Shown in pieces: positions 1 through 12,111 of a DNA stretch of 64,000 nt (positions are counted from its first letter, which is position 1; each line of letters starts with the position of its first letter). This stretch comes from Canna indica (lineage: Eukaryota > Streptophyta > Magnoliopsida > Zingiberales > Cannaceae). A program made the position numbers and the translations under genes. Under the pieces are notes generated by a model. That model was not told the origin of the DNA, ran no database searches, and saw nothing but the letters and a program-made list of their open reading frames with translations. Location: assembly GCA_034359265.1 (NCBI GenBank), contig CP136891.1:11794501-11858500 (forward strand), given 5' to 3'.

Positions 1-638
1 CAATCATGAGTGAAATCTAGCATTTGAAGCATGCCTTTTTTATTCTTCTTGTTTTGAGCTATTCATTGCTCCAGATGAAATCCAAGGATGTTATGTTCAA
101 AGAGGTAACCAAGATAGCGCCTATGCACCTTGTTATGTGTTTGAATGTTGTCCTCTAGATGTGCTGTCAGTGGGCTTTGATATTACTTAAAGCAATGAAG
201 TGTATTAAATAAACAAGACGGAAACCAAGTATGTTATTTCTTTCTGATATATCATATGTTTGTTTGCTTCTAGCTGAGTAGACTACTTAGGATATCATTT
301 ATCTTATAATTTTCAAACCAAATTATACACCAACAGATAGTTCTTGAATTGTGATTTTTTTATTTCTATGTATTGTCCTTTTGCAGCAGCAAATGCTCAG
401 TTCTTTATGCTTCTACATCTTCTTGTTACATTTGTGAGTGAATTTTTGTAATATTTGTATCACACACATGCTATCATTATGAACAAATTGCACTGCTTGT
501 GGCAAATTATTTTACCCTCCTCTTATTGCAGATGTTAAATACTGAACTAGACCTGGAGACATCTCTGCCAAAATATTTATAGTTTATTATGTATATGTTT
601 CTATCTTTTTCCTAATTTTATTTTTTTTGTGATTTTAG
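1..638 (+). other. Intron or upstream part of the coiled-coil gene; no exon recognised
   Basis: The exon that starts at 639 follows a pyrimidine-rich tract and an AG at 637-638 and begins with the last base of a split codon, so at least one coding exon lies upstream. I found no open stretch in this segment that ends in a GT donor with the matching phase. It is best read as intron, with the earlier exons outside the window. Confidence 0.5.
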
Positions 639-3600
639 TTGCCATGCACTGACACCACAAAGATGCACAAGAAGTAGAAATTGTAATCTTTTTCCATCAC
701 ATTCTAACGATGTTGAGCAATACGGTTATCCTTGTTCATTGAGAAATCCTGAAATTATATCAGGAAGTTCACCTTGCAATTCTCCGGTTCCTTTAAGATG
801 TAGTGCTGCTCGTTTATCTTGGTACCCAGAAAGGAATGAGCTTCTTGACCGTTTTATTGATGGAGAGGATCAGGAAGCTGAAACACATTCCAAAAGCTGT
901 TTATATGAACCTGGAACTGAGTATTTCTTATCCAAGCAAACATATCCCATTGCAGGACCACAACAAGTTCAGTCTACAGCAGTGCCTTCATTGACTTACA
1001 CAAATGAGAATACTAGCACAAACTTGCCGAGGGAAGAGAATGACACTCTTCATTGCGCTTCTGTGCAAAATTGGACAAAAGATTATTATGGGACAGTATC
1101 CTCATGTATTAAGAAGCCATCTCATGAGTTCCTTGGAAAATTAACAATGAATTTTCGAGATTGTGACTCTGAAAACAATAATACTTTTGAGGATATAAAC
1201 ACGGATTCATTTGAATCACAGCCTACTTCACATTCAGATGATATTGCAAAACATTGTTCAACTGATGACAGCCCAAGTTACAAGAAGCAAAACACTTATT
1301 TCACTGGGGACATTGTGGGGCTTGAAAAATATGACGGATTTCTAGACAATGGATCATTGAATAACAGAAATGGTAAAGTAGCCGATTATGATCTACAAGA
1401 TACAGATGAAGAGTTACTAAAACAACTGATTGAGGTAGAAAATATGATTGATCTTCTATCTAAGGAGGATTTTGATCTCACAATACCTCAGAGCAGAAAC
1501 ATAGATATTTCACAATTGTTTCAGACAATTAGAAATACCGAAGAAGACAGGAAGCACTTGTTGTTATGGCTCTCATTGCAACTAAAGCGCAGGCTTACAG
1601 ATAGGCATGTTGCAAAAGAGCATATAAGACAAACCAGGACAGAGATGAGCATTCAAACTAGAAGGCTTGAAAGGGTGAAGAGTGAGTTTCAATTTAGTTT
1701 AGAGAAAGAACTGGATAGAAGGTCAAATTATTTGTCGATGAAAATTGAAAGGAGTCTACTGGATGAACAGAGGCTTCTGGAACGGGTCAGGGATTTGGCA
1801 GAGCAAAATATATCTCTTCAGTGGGAAATTTCTTCCTTGAAAGGCATTGAAGGGAATAACCAAATAAGGATTGTGAATTCAGAAGTGGAACTAGCTAATC
1901 TGACAGCTACGCTGGAGCAGATAAGAACAGAGAACTGCAAGCTTCAGAAAAACTTGTCAGATATTCAGGAACGCTTCAATGTGACTGAAAAGGATCGGGA
2001 TTGCATCAGAAGATGCTTCTGTGAAAAAGAAAAGGAGAATAAAGAGTTGCAAAAATTGGTTGTACATTTGCAGAGAATGTGTAATGAACAAGAAATGACT
2101 ATTAATGGTTTGCGAATAGGATTTAGTGAAGAAATTGGAAAGAAATTGACTCGCAAATGTGATCAACTAGGTACATTGCAGATGGAGCAACTAAGGTTAT
2201 CAGGTATCGAACAGAATATAAGGAAGGAATTAGAGTCTTGCAAGCATGAACTAGAGACACTCAGGCATGAGAACATTGGCCTATTAAATCGATTACAAGC
2301 AGCTGGAAATGGCCACGGTTTCTCTTCAATTAAGCTGGACCAGGAGCTTCATGCTCGAGTAGATAGCTTGCATACTGGGGGATTGTCCTTGCTCAATGAC
2401 GTATTTGACTTCAATGATGACATATTAGGGGTGCTGAAGAACAAACAATCTGAACATGGACCAGAGGCCAAAAAAGACACTACTGGATATTCATTTCTTG
2501 ATTATACTATCAAAAACCAAAGTTTGAAGAGAAGGTATGAAAACTACAGAGGAAGCTTAAAAACCACAGCAGAAATTTTGGATGATAAATCACATTCACA
2601 AGCTGATGGCCACCAGCCTGCAGAAGGTAGCGTGTTGAACCAATCAGAGGTAAAGTTCACATTTTTCTTTAGCTTGGCATATCTATAAAATCTGTCTCTT
2701 AATAAGATAAAAAATGGCTCTATGTCAGTCATATATTGATTATTGAAATCTGATAAGCTTTCATTATTTGTTTCCTGGACTGTCAACTCTATATTGGGCA
2801 TTGAGTCCCAGGCAGGGAAACAGAAGTTATTCTGATATCTGGCACATGTGTTCTTGTTATAGTTATTATGGTTTTATTATTTTTTTACTGCAGTTGTATC
2901 ACTTGTTTTTTCTTTTCTACCTAGGATGAGTTAGAAATCCAATTGAAGGCGGAGACTATCTTGACTAAATTGTTACGAGAGAAGCTGTTTTCAAATGAAC
3001 TTGAATTTGAACGACTACAGGCAGACTTGGCTTCCTCCATACGGATTCATGATGTCTTGCATACTGAAATTCAGAGAATGCGGGATGAGGTATCCTGCCT
3101 TACACACAGGACGACTCAAATGGAGCTTCAGGTATAAGCTTCTATTGTCAAGCTAAACTTTGAGGTTATGTTTATGTTTAATGCGTATTGGTATATCTAA
3201 ATTCTAGAATAATTGATGATGGGCATTTTCCCCATGTGTTGCAAAACCTATAAAGCTGATGCACTCAGGTTCCTCCAAGTCTATATTTAATATCACCACT
3301 AATTATGTTTCTTTTTCATATTCTTTTATAAATATATGATTCCATATAATAATGCTGGATATTTCATATCTAGTATTTTCTTAAGATGTAGATGCAGAAG
3401 AGGGGATTCACTGTGGTCTGCTAATTTGTCATAGTTTATCTAAAAGCAAGCTGCTTAGTCGGGTTTTGTCGTGTTTATTTTTTGTTTGTTCATATCTTCT
3501 TGATATACAGTGTTATATGTTCCATTTTTCCAGCTTTGCAATATTTGGCAGGTTACTGTGTATTTATGAATTTTTATTCATTTTTTAACAATTTTTTTTG

Positions 3601-4671
3601 GGGAAAAAGATGGAGGCCTGGAGGGGGGTTTCCACCGGTATTATATAAAGAAAATTATGTACATCTAAATATTTGCAAGTAAAAGAAGGGAACATAATAG
3701 AATTTTTGTGTACAAAATTATGACCCCTTTTAATTGTTCACATCATGGTTTAAAATCTCATACCAGTACCGATCTCGGTCTAAGGCCGGAACCGATACCA
3801 TACCAACACTCAGTACGGGTCGGTACACACAAGCCGGTCTCGATATTTTTATTTTTGTTTGCTTTTTTTCAAATATAATATCCAAAACATAGTTTGAAGC
3901 TTCAAAACATGTTTTAATCTCCAAAACACACATACTCTAATCTCAACACCGGTATAGACAAGCCAATACCAGGCAGTATAGGCCTAGTATCATCGGTACC
4001 GCTCGGTACCTTCGTTACGCTTTGGTAACAACCGGTACCTTCGGTACACCTCGATAACAACCGGTATCGGGGTGTACCAATATCTTTTTCAAAAAATCAA
4101 TAAATACCGATCGTACCGGGCGGTATGGTACGATACTTAAAACCATGGCTCACATACTACACATCAGATAAAAACTTCCCTTCTAAGTGTTGTTATCATA
4201 TTATCATATGTAAATATATACATATACACTAGCCTAGACATTAGATCAATTGAGATGACAAAATATGATTTGTTTTCCCTTAATTATATTTTTTTGTTAG
4301 AAAATTTAATTTATTCATCCTTCAATTATGATTTGTTTGAATATCATAAAAAGCAGATTCTGCGGAAAGATGAAAGCATCAAACAGCTTGATAGCAAGTA
4401 CCAGGAGTGTGCGAAGGAACTAACTGCAACCCGAAACATTCTTCTGAAGGTAGCTGAGGAGAGAAACCATATGTGGGAAGAAGTGAAGAATTCAAGAGAA
4501 AAAAATATGCTTCTTGATTGTGAAGTTCTTTCTCTCAAGAAGAAGATTGAAGAACTCGATGAAGATATTCTTACCAAAGAAGGGCAGATTGCTATCCTGA
4601 GAGATAGCCTTGAAAAGCCATATGACCTCATTTTTAGTCCTAGATCATTGAAAGAATTGTCACTGGAATAA
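639..4671 (+). CDS. Plant coiled-coil protein, 3' part (CAP-Gly domain linker-like, At3g55060/At2g39300 type)
   Basis: Three exons join in frame: 639-2649, 2925-3131 and 4357-4671 (stop TAA). Both introns lie between codons and have GT-AG ends; the 5' end is missing. At least 843 residues are encoded. The first part is polar and Ser/Asn-rich and holds the motif SARLSWYPERNELLDRFI read as SAARLSWYPERNELLDRF. From about base 1400 to the stop the protein is long charged heptad-rich helix (for example LLERVRDLAEQNISLQWEIS), typical of a parallel coiled coil. No enzyme motif is visible. From memory, the layout matches a plant family annotated as CAP-Gly linker-like or USO1/myosin-like; the function is not established. 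Coding status is firm because three exons keep one frame and one composition. The family name is less sure. Confidence 0.75.
3743..4147. mobile_element. Fold-back MITE rich in cggtac motifs, inside the last intron of the coiled-coil gene
   Basis: The left end reads catggtttaaaatctcatac and the right end, read on the minus strand, ccatggttttaagtatcgta, so the element has imperfect terminal inverted repeats. The interior is built of short, mutually complementary words (accggtac, cggtaccg, ccggtatcg) that would fold into a long hairpin. It lies wholly within intron 3132-4356 and has no coding capacity. No clear target-site duplication is visible. Confidence 0.6.
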
Positions 4672-7600
4672 ATGAAGGTGAAGCCTGCTGGGAGTAAGTC
4701 TTCTCCCCAATTCAGTTTTGGTTTCATTTGTATTCAATTTATTTTTACAGGTTTCTTGTATGTTTCCCTGGTTAGATGGAAATTCTAGTTGTTCTTAGAT
4801 ACAGGCTACTTTAATACCCAAAAATAATTCATCATAATTTTTGGTGTGCACCTCCCTCATTATTATGCAAGAGTTCTGAAAATACTAGGAATTCTCTTCC
4901 ACAAAAAAACACATGCCAAATCACAGGGGGACTTGATGGTACAAAAGTTAACTAAGGAGGGTAAATTACAAAAGCGGCTAACCCAAGGGGATGAAGTGAA
5001 ATTTACCCTAAGTAAATATTCATGCACTTATCTATGATAATGTCGTGAGGTTCTGCCTACAAAAACATAGTTCAGCTTGATTAAACCTGAAGTGTTTGAA
5101 GGGCCATTTGTAATTCACATGCAGTCAACTTTTTCCTCCCTCCCCCCTATCTTGTTATCTTTCAACACTCTCGAATGTAATTACAGAATTTCTTTGTTTC
5201 AAAAAAAAAAATTCACATGCAGTCAACTAGCAAATCTGATTCTTGAATTAGAATATACTCAATATGTTTAGTGTTTTTGAAAACCCAAAGCAAGTCTTCC
5301 TCTGATAATATGTTGACAAATAATATCAGGAAAGATGAGGAAGTTGATAACATTCAGTTGGCTAAGTACATACACTGGGGAGAACCTTGTTTGGGATAAT
5401 AGTTTACTTCAAAAAGCATGTATCCTTTGATTTTTATCCTTCACAAAGAATGTAACAACAACCCTCTTGATTTCACTTAAAATACTTATTTGCAGGGAAG
5501 TAATAATAAATAAAACCATATTTTGTTATATACACATCCACATCATATTTTAATTTCACCGTATAGATGACTGACATGAATGTATTGATCATAATAGCTG
5601 AGGTGAGGAATATGGTGAATTTAAGATTTCTTTTTCTTTTTTAAAAAAAAGTTGTCTCGAGGTAAATAAGCCTTTACCTTCTGCGTTTACTGTTTCTTTT
5701 TGCTTAACACAAAGAAAAATAGATCATAATTTATGATGCATCTTTAGCAAAAGATCCTAAGCAATAGTTCTAGCTTTGCATGCACTTCTACTTGCAAACA
5801 GAAATCTGCTTCAAATCTTTGCTTCAAGAAGACTACATGCTGTATATCCGTGTGCATGCAAATAGAAAAGGTTGACATTAAAAATGCAATGCTTAATGAT
5901 TGGAAGCCACTACTTTCAAAGGAAATACAACATAATCTTTCCAAGATACAGATGTTTGTTTCATTCAAGCAAATTATAATAAAACCCTTTCCAACTAGCT
6001 GGTCTGCATGTTCCCTGCACTACTGAAATCTGCAGAAAGCCATTTCAATCTATCCAATGATGAAGGCAATCTCAAGCTCTATAAGATTTTAGTTCGGATA
6101 TAATATCTAACTTTTTGAAAACTAGACCAGATTGACCCATCCCTAAAGGCTGGTCAAATGTTGATTAAATTCAAGCAAGAACTTGTAAAGTATGGTAAAG
6201 CCTGGTTTGATCAGCATTTTCTTACACTGATCGGCTGAATCGATTGGAGCAGTTGGAAAAAAACCAATGGCCTAACTGTTTCAAAGGTTATATTAGCTGA
6301 TCCAGTCAAAGAAAGTGGGAGGAAAATGGTGGAATAGTAGTCTAAGACATATACCTTTATCTCTCTTCTCTGCATGTGGAAGCCTGTTGGTTTATTCATC
6401 CCTACTACCAGATCTGATCATGTTTTATTTGGAATCTTTCAGAAAAAAAGAATCCATGACTAATTTCCTGGTTTGTGTTCTTATCTTGTGCTCTGTAAAG
6501 TGTCTCACCTATCAATCTGAGTCTTAAGCTAAGCCACCAAAACTATCACCTAGATCTAAATATACTTATTTATATAATATATGGGTGCCTAATTATTCAT
6601 CACGTGTACTGCTTGAAACCAGTGGCTAAGTCACATGATTTCTGTTGATAAACCTCACAAGTAGTGTGAGGGGATCAGATGGCAGGAATAGTCAAATGAG
6701 CATCACATGAGAAACCACTTCTCATTATAATTTGATAAATGATTCCTTCCTCGTAATAGCTATAGTGGAGCAAGTACTTAATGGAGTGTAGATTGAGACT
6801 GCACAAGGATGATATGGGGTAAAAAATGACAAGTTTTCTTGTAGTCTTGCAGTATTGAAAATAATGCCTTAAGCTTAATGACTGATGATCATTGCCCAAA
6901 AGGTTGCTAACTGTTTTAATTTTTGTGTTGTTTTATGGTGCATTAACTTTGTTTAACTTCTAGTTGTAAAATGACGTCAATAGTAGGGAAACTCTTTTGA
7001 AGTAAAATTCAAGATGATTCCTTTCATTTCAATATCAACTGTTTGATCATATTATCCAGCACCATTAGGTACTCTTTCATAATACAAGCACCAATGCACC
7101 ATACTCTATGCAAAATGAATGTATAATATATATGGAATTAATTAGTGAATGTGAAATGATTTTTTCTTTTGCATTTATCTTCCTTTATACTTAGCATTAT
7201 AGAAGCCACAATCTACATACAGTTAGTAGTTGAGACCAAGTCAAACACTCTCACAAAGATTAGAAAACTTAAGCTTAACATTACTAGCTAGTTTCAACTC
7301 TAATCTAGTTAGGCCTGGTTATATTTTGGAGTCAGTAAATCTTCATCACATACTCTCTTACCAACTGTATTCCAAACCAACTCGGACTGGCCATTTTGAC
7401 CCAAAACGGTCCTAGATTTCATTGGGATTAATCCTCAGAACTGGTTTTGTCAAGACACAAAAGCTGGTCAAACCAGACCGGTTGGCCCAGTTTTCCTAAA
7501 ATTTTAAAAATATTTTCTAACTTGGATGGTTGAACTGATTAGAATTTCAACTAGTGGTTCGATGTCTGGTTCAGGTTTAAAAACGTTGTGCTTAAGCACT

Positions 7601-7880
7601 ACAGGAATGAAGTAGTGAGTGGAAGCAGGTTTTCTAAAAGACCAACTTCTCTGCACTGTTTCTGCTGATCCATGTGAACCTAATTCGGGTACTTGTGCTG
7701 GTTAGAAAGCATTGTTCAATGACTAGTTGAATCTTTTTATTTTGATGAATTTAGTTATCTCAGTTCACATGCTATGTCTTTCCCTCATTTTTATATTTCT
7801 TTGTTTAGTCAGGGTCATGAAGTGTAATTCCGCAACCAAGTACCACTTTGCTAAAGCTCCTTACAAGGAAGCTGCACAAA
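4672..7880. other. 3' UTR and intergenic DNA; no gene recognised
   Basis: The first few hundred bases are presumably the 3' UTR of the coiled-coil gene. The rest is AT-rich with only short open frames of no recognisable composition. Segments near 6120-6200 and 7380-7570 share words such as ggttcaggtttaaaaacg and ctggtcaaa and look like old dispersed repeats. No RNA gene was recognised. Confidence 0.5.
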
Positions 7881-7896
7881 AGGGGCATGGAAATCT

Positions 7897-7904
7897 TATA
7901 TAAA
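7897..7904 (+). promoter_or_regulatory. TATA box of the small peptide gene
   Basis: A TATATAAA match lies 59 bases before the proposed ATG at 7963. It is followed by a CT-rich stretch (cgtcttctccttct) where a plant transcription start would be expected, giving a leader of about 30-40 nt without an upstream ATG. Spacing and quality make it a convincing core promoter. Confidence 0.6.
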
Positions 7905-7962
7905 GGAAGACCGTCTTCTCCTTCTAATCATCCCATATCATTTGCTGCCCAAATTAATAGTC

Positions 7963-8238
7963 ATGAAAACCGTCTGCAAAGCTGTGTCCATTCTTTCTGC
8001 TTTGCTTCTCCTCCATTTCTATCTCAGCTTCCCATCACCAGCTCCTGCGACTGAGAGTGAGTTCACAAGGGAAGGGTCTCAACCAAGGAAGATGTTGCAG
8101 TCTTCGGCAGAAGCCACCGTCAACGTGAGAGGGTTTCATGGAGCACTCAGCAAGCAGCCAGTGGTGGAAATCAATGCAAGCAAAAGGAAGTTGCCACCAA
8201 GCAGGTCAAATCCAAGCCAGAACAAGGAGAGGAATTAA
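7963..8238 (+). CDS. Small secreted-peptide precursor, 91 aa, CLE-like C-terminus
   Basis: The ATG at 7963 is chosen because it starts a textbook signal peptide: MKTVCKAV, then a hydrophobic core (SILSALLLLHFYLSF), with likely cleavage around the PAPATES region. An upstream in-frame open stretch (from 7942) lacks this logic. The mature part is basic and polar with no cysteine, and it ends SKRKLPPSRSNPSQNKERN. The segment KLPPSRSNPSQN lines up without gaps to the 12-residue CLE consensus (R-x-V-P-S-G-P-N-P-x-x-N), sharing Pro4, Ser5, Asn8, Pro9 and Asn12, but Gly6 and Pro7 are replaced by Arg and Ser. A KR pair precedes it, as in processed plant peptide hormones. TATA box at 7897 and AATAAA at 8254-8259 frame a compact single-exon gene. 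A secreted-peptide precursor is likely; membership of the CLE family is a guess, and another post-translationally processed peptide family is possible. Confidence 0.6.
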   Translation: MKTVCKAVSILSALLLLHFYLSFPSPAPATESEFTREGSQPRKMLQSSAEATVNVRGFHGALSKQPVVEINASKRKLPPSRSNPSQNKERN

Positions 8239-8939
8239 AATGGAGAGGGAAGAAATAAAGAATTCTCTTCTCTCGATAATTTTGTAGTGAGGACATTTTC
8301 TTTCTTTCTTTTGATTCTTTATTTTGTGTTTGGAATTAAGGTAAGTAGATAGCGAGTCACTTGGTTTTCTGTAGCTCTGATCATGTTCTTGTGTAACCAA
8401 AGGTTTAGTGTAGATGAAATGGAAGGTTTGAAGTGTAGCATACAACAATTCTGTCAAACTACCATGCATAAAGAATGTTTTTGAATAATTTTCTTTTAGT
8501 ATTAATTGCTTGAGCCAATAGGTGGGATAAAAACACAAACTTAGAAGAAAGCTCACACGATCAGGTTATATAATTGCTAAGGAGGAATTACTGCACATCT
8601 TGATCCATAATTCTCTTTGGTTAGAAAAATCCTGAATTTTTGACATGCAAATCCAACTGTTAAGTGATATTTGTATACACAATCTGAACGAGTATTGTGG
8701 AACCTACAACAGTTCATGTAAGGTTCCTTCATAGATATTGGTAAATTAAATTGCAATATTGAAAGAACAACTATCTATTCTTTGATTAGATATTTCTAGG
8801 TGCATGTCGTTGCAGAATGTCATTTCTCGCTGCATGGTGAAAACTCCAAAAAGTCTGTAACGACTTTAGCTACGGCCTTGAAATCATGGAATGGATTATT
8901 TGAGTAAGAAAACACACAGAATGCATGATTTATTTATTT

Positions 8940-9350
8940 TTTTAAAAAAAATCAGAAATTAATTAACTGCAGAAATTTTAAAATAAATATGATTAACCAA
9001 AACCAAAACCGATTAAATACTCGTTAATTAATCGAAACCGTTCGATTTTAAAAACTAGTATCCGAATCCGAAATCGATTAGTTTGGTTGAAATAGAACTG
9101 GTTATTGGTTTACTAATTGAATAGTCAGTTAGTAAACTAGATTTTAAAATATTTAAAAATTATCAAAATAATTAATTATAGAAATTTCAGATTCGATTAT
9201 TCACGGATAATCGATAATTGAAATCAAAATATATAATCGATTTTAGTTATTGATTATCCGCGAATCAATAACTGAAATCAAGTTGAATTTAATTAAATTT
9301 TTTTTATTCTCTGATAGAAACCGAATCATAAATTCACCGTCCAAAATTAG
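8940..9350. repeat. AT-rich inverted-repeat sequence with aaccgatt/aatcgatt words
   Basis: The segment contains many copies of short words such as aaccgattaa, aatcgaaac and tcgattatc in both orientations. A local palindrome near 9210-9275 pairs ataatcgattttagttattg with caataactgaaatcaa. It resembles the interior of the accgaa-type inverted-repeat element at 33961-34477, but the ends are not clear. Probably a decayed MITE. Confidence 0.35.
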
Positions 9351-10207
9351 ATTTTACAATTCAATTATCACCCTTAAATTTTGGAGCGGTATTTATGGAT
9401 GAGAAAGCAGGTGCACGCGCTCGCTGGAAAAGTACAATAGAAGACCCACAGAAGCCTGCCTCTACTTTACAGGCAGGTAATTATAATCATAACATATGGG
9501 CTTAGATTAGATCTAAGCATATGCATCATTTGCTAACATGTGCCATCTCACATGTCCCACTTGTCTGAATAATCCATATGACTGAATTAGTTATCTCCGA
9601 GTTTTTTTTAAGCATCTGGACCTACCCAACCAAGTCCAATTAAAGCAGGTTTTGATTGTTTGAACACTTGTTGATCAAATTGGAATAATGATTATAAATA
9701 CGCAAGTTGAGTTCAATTTGAGTTCGTATTTCAGTAATTTGGAATAGCCAACTTTATAATTTTTTTCTTTTTACCATGATAGAAAATGGATTTAAATTCT
9801 AAATTTTTAAATAATATATAAGATATTATTATTAACTGTGTAACTCATAATTGACAATCAACTTTGCTACTTGCAGCGGGCAACCAATTTTGTACCGTAC
9901 AAATAATATACATGATCAGATCATTATCACTTGTCAGGTATGATTTGTAGTGATATAAACCTGACATATGGACGAATTACTGGTTCAAGCTTCACAAGGT
10001 TTATACTTCGCAATTCTAAGAGCTTGGATTCAAAGTAATTTTACTAAACAACCACTATTTTAAATCCGAATCTTTTAGGCTTATCGTTTTAAACTTTTTG
10101 CTTATCGTTTTAAACTTGTCATAATATATCGAGTAAATAGATCTGATCAAGCGTTTTTCTTTTAGTTTCTGCTGTAATTATTTTTAGAAAAAGTTGAAAG
10201 GAATTTT
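9351..10207. other. Intergenic DNA; nothing recognised
   Basis: AT-rich sequence with no sustained coding frame. A small hairpin (gcctgcc ... ggcaggt) sits near 9454-9477, but nothing else about it suggests an RNA gene. Confidence 0.4.
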
Positions 10208-11687
10208 GTGCTATTTGATTAGCGAAAATTATTTTTTAATTTTATTTTAATCAAAATAAAAATTTAATTTCGAAAATCAGATTACAGTATTTAATTTTCA
10301 ATTTTCTAAAAATACATTTGATTAATAAAAATAATATAAATTTTGATTGATTTTGAAACTAATGTGTATTTATTTGATTATAGAAAATAATATTAATTTT
10401 TATTGAACAATTTTAATTTTAGTAGTAATCTAATTTTGATTAAATAGTAAATTAATTTATATAAAATAATTCATAAAATTTAATATGATTGTAGAAAAAA
10501 ATTACATATTGATAAAAGTACGATAAATCATTATTTAACCCTATAAACAAATAATTAATATAAATTAGTTTTGATTAAATTATTAATAAATCATTTTTAA
10601 TAAAATTGAATTATTTTAAAAATTAGATTTCAATCAATTAGATATAAATTAATTTAATTAATTTATCAATTTAAGATAATAGATTGAGTTAAAAATGATA
10701 ATTTCTATTTTAATTTTTATAAATTAGATATAGTTTGATTTATTTATAAATTAATTAATTTTTAAAAATATTAGTAATCATAAATTTATTATTATATTTT
10801 GATATCGAAATCGACAGCTTCAAAACCACATGAAACGACATTTTAAACATGTTTGGTTAGCGAAATCAAGTATATTTTCATGATTTCAATTTTATTAAAA
10901 CCAAAACTGTTTACGAAACCTATTTGGTTCAACGTTTTTATGAAACTAAATCGAAATCAGAATGAAAATAAAATTAATTTTCTTAATAAGAATAAAAACA
11001 TCAAAATATTATTTTGTGTGATTTCAAGAATGTCGATTTTATTATCAAAATAAATGTCAATTTTATAATTATAAATATTTTTATAAAATTAATTAATTTA
11101 AAAATAAATCAAACTATCTCATTCTTAAAAATAAAAATAAAAATCATTATTTTTAACTCAAATTATTATCTCAAATCCAAATTATAAATAATTCATTTTT
11201 TAAAAATTAATTTATTTATAATTTAATCAAAACTAATTTTAAACTATTAAATTTATTTTTTAAAAAAAAATTATAATATCTATTAATTAATTTTTATATC
11301 TAATTCAACAAAAAAATAAATTATTAATAATTTAATTAATTAATTAATATAAATATTTTATAATCATATTAACAAATATTTAATTTTATTTAACTAAATA
11401 TTTAATTACTATTAAAAATATTTAAAAATAATATTATTATTATTTATAATCAAATAAATATTCATTAATTTAAACTAATTGAAATTAATATTATTTTAAT
11501 TAACCACATTTTTCAAAACGAAAAACTAAAATCAAATTTTCAATTTCATTAAAATCAAATCAAAAAATAATTTTCGCTAATCAAACCGTGAAAAAAATTA
11601 ATTTCATTTTGATTTTGATTTCATGAAAATACAAAATCAAACACATTTTTTTTTCCACTGAAACCGAAATCATAAAACAAATAGCCC
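10208..11687. mobile_element. Non-autonomous inverted-repeat element, outer copy, split by a second copy
   Basis: The element opens gtgctatttgattagcgaaa and closes so that the minus strand reads gggctatttgttttatgatt. The left half (10208-10847) runs parallel to the intact relative at 61335-62129 up to the shared segment aaatcgacag...aaccaca. The missing right end reappears after 11590 (tttcatgaaaat, then atcaaacacattttt). In between lies a second copy of the same family in reverse orientation. No open reading frame is supported. Confidence 0.6.
10848..11590 (-). mobile_element. Inner copy of the same family, inserted in reverse orientation
   Basis: Left end catgtttggttagcgaaatc; right end on the minus strand cacggtttgattagcgaaaa. 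Its first 160 bases match the reverse complement of 61970-62127, including ttggttcaacgtttt and atgaaactaaatcgaa, so it is oriented opposite to that copy and to the outer element. No convincing target-site duplication is visible at the junctions, possibly because of the AT-rich context. Confidence 0.6.
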
Positions 11688-12111
11688 GGATGCATATGAA
11701 ATGCAACTGATTTGTATACAACTTTAATTATGATTATAGTAATTAGCTCAAAAACAAAAGCACCAAATGAGGATGTATTTTGGGCTGTATCAAAGTGTAT
11801 TTGACATTAACATTAAGATTAGCATCGCAGTTGCAATCATAAATCCACTTTATGAATCATAAGCACCGCATATTTCTCTAACCTCTAGGTGAACTTGGTA
11901 CAAACTACAAAGATGTTAAAAAGACAAGCTGAATAACAAGATTGATCTCAAACAAGAGGTGATAGATTAAAATAACTAAGCATTATCTTTTACATCTGTG
12001 CCAAACCTAGAAGATAAAAAAGAAACCAATATGCAGATCATACGTAATAAAAGTATGGGGTTTACGGACAGGAAAAAAAATGAGGAAACGTTTCTTTTCT
12101 ATTTCCTTAAC

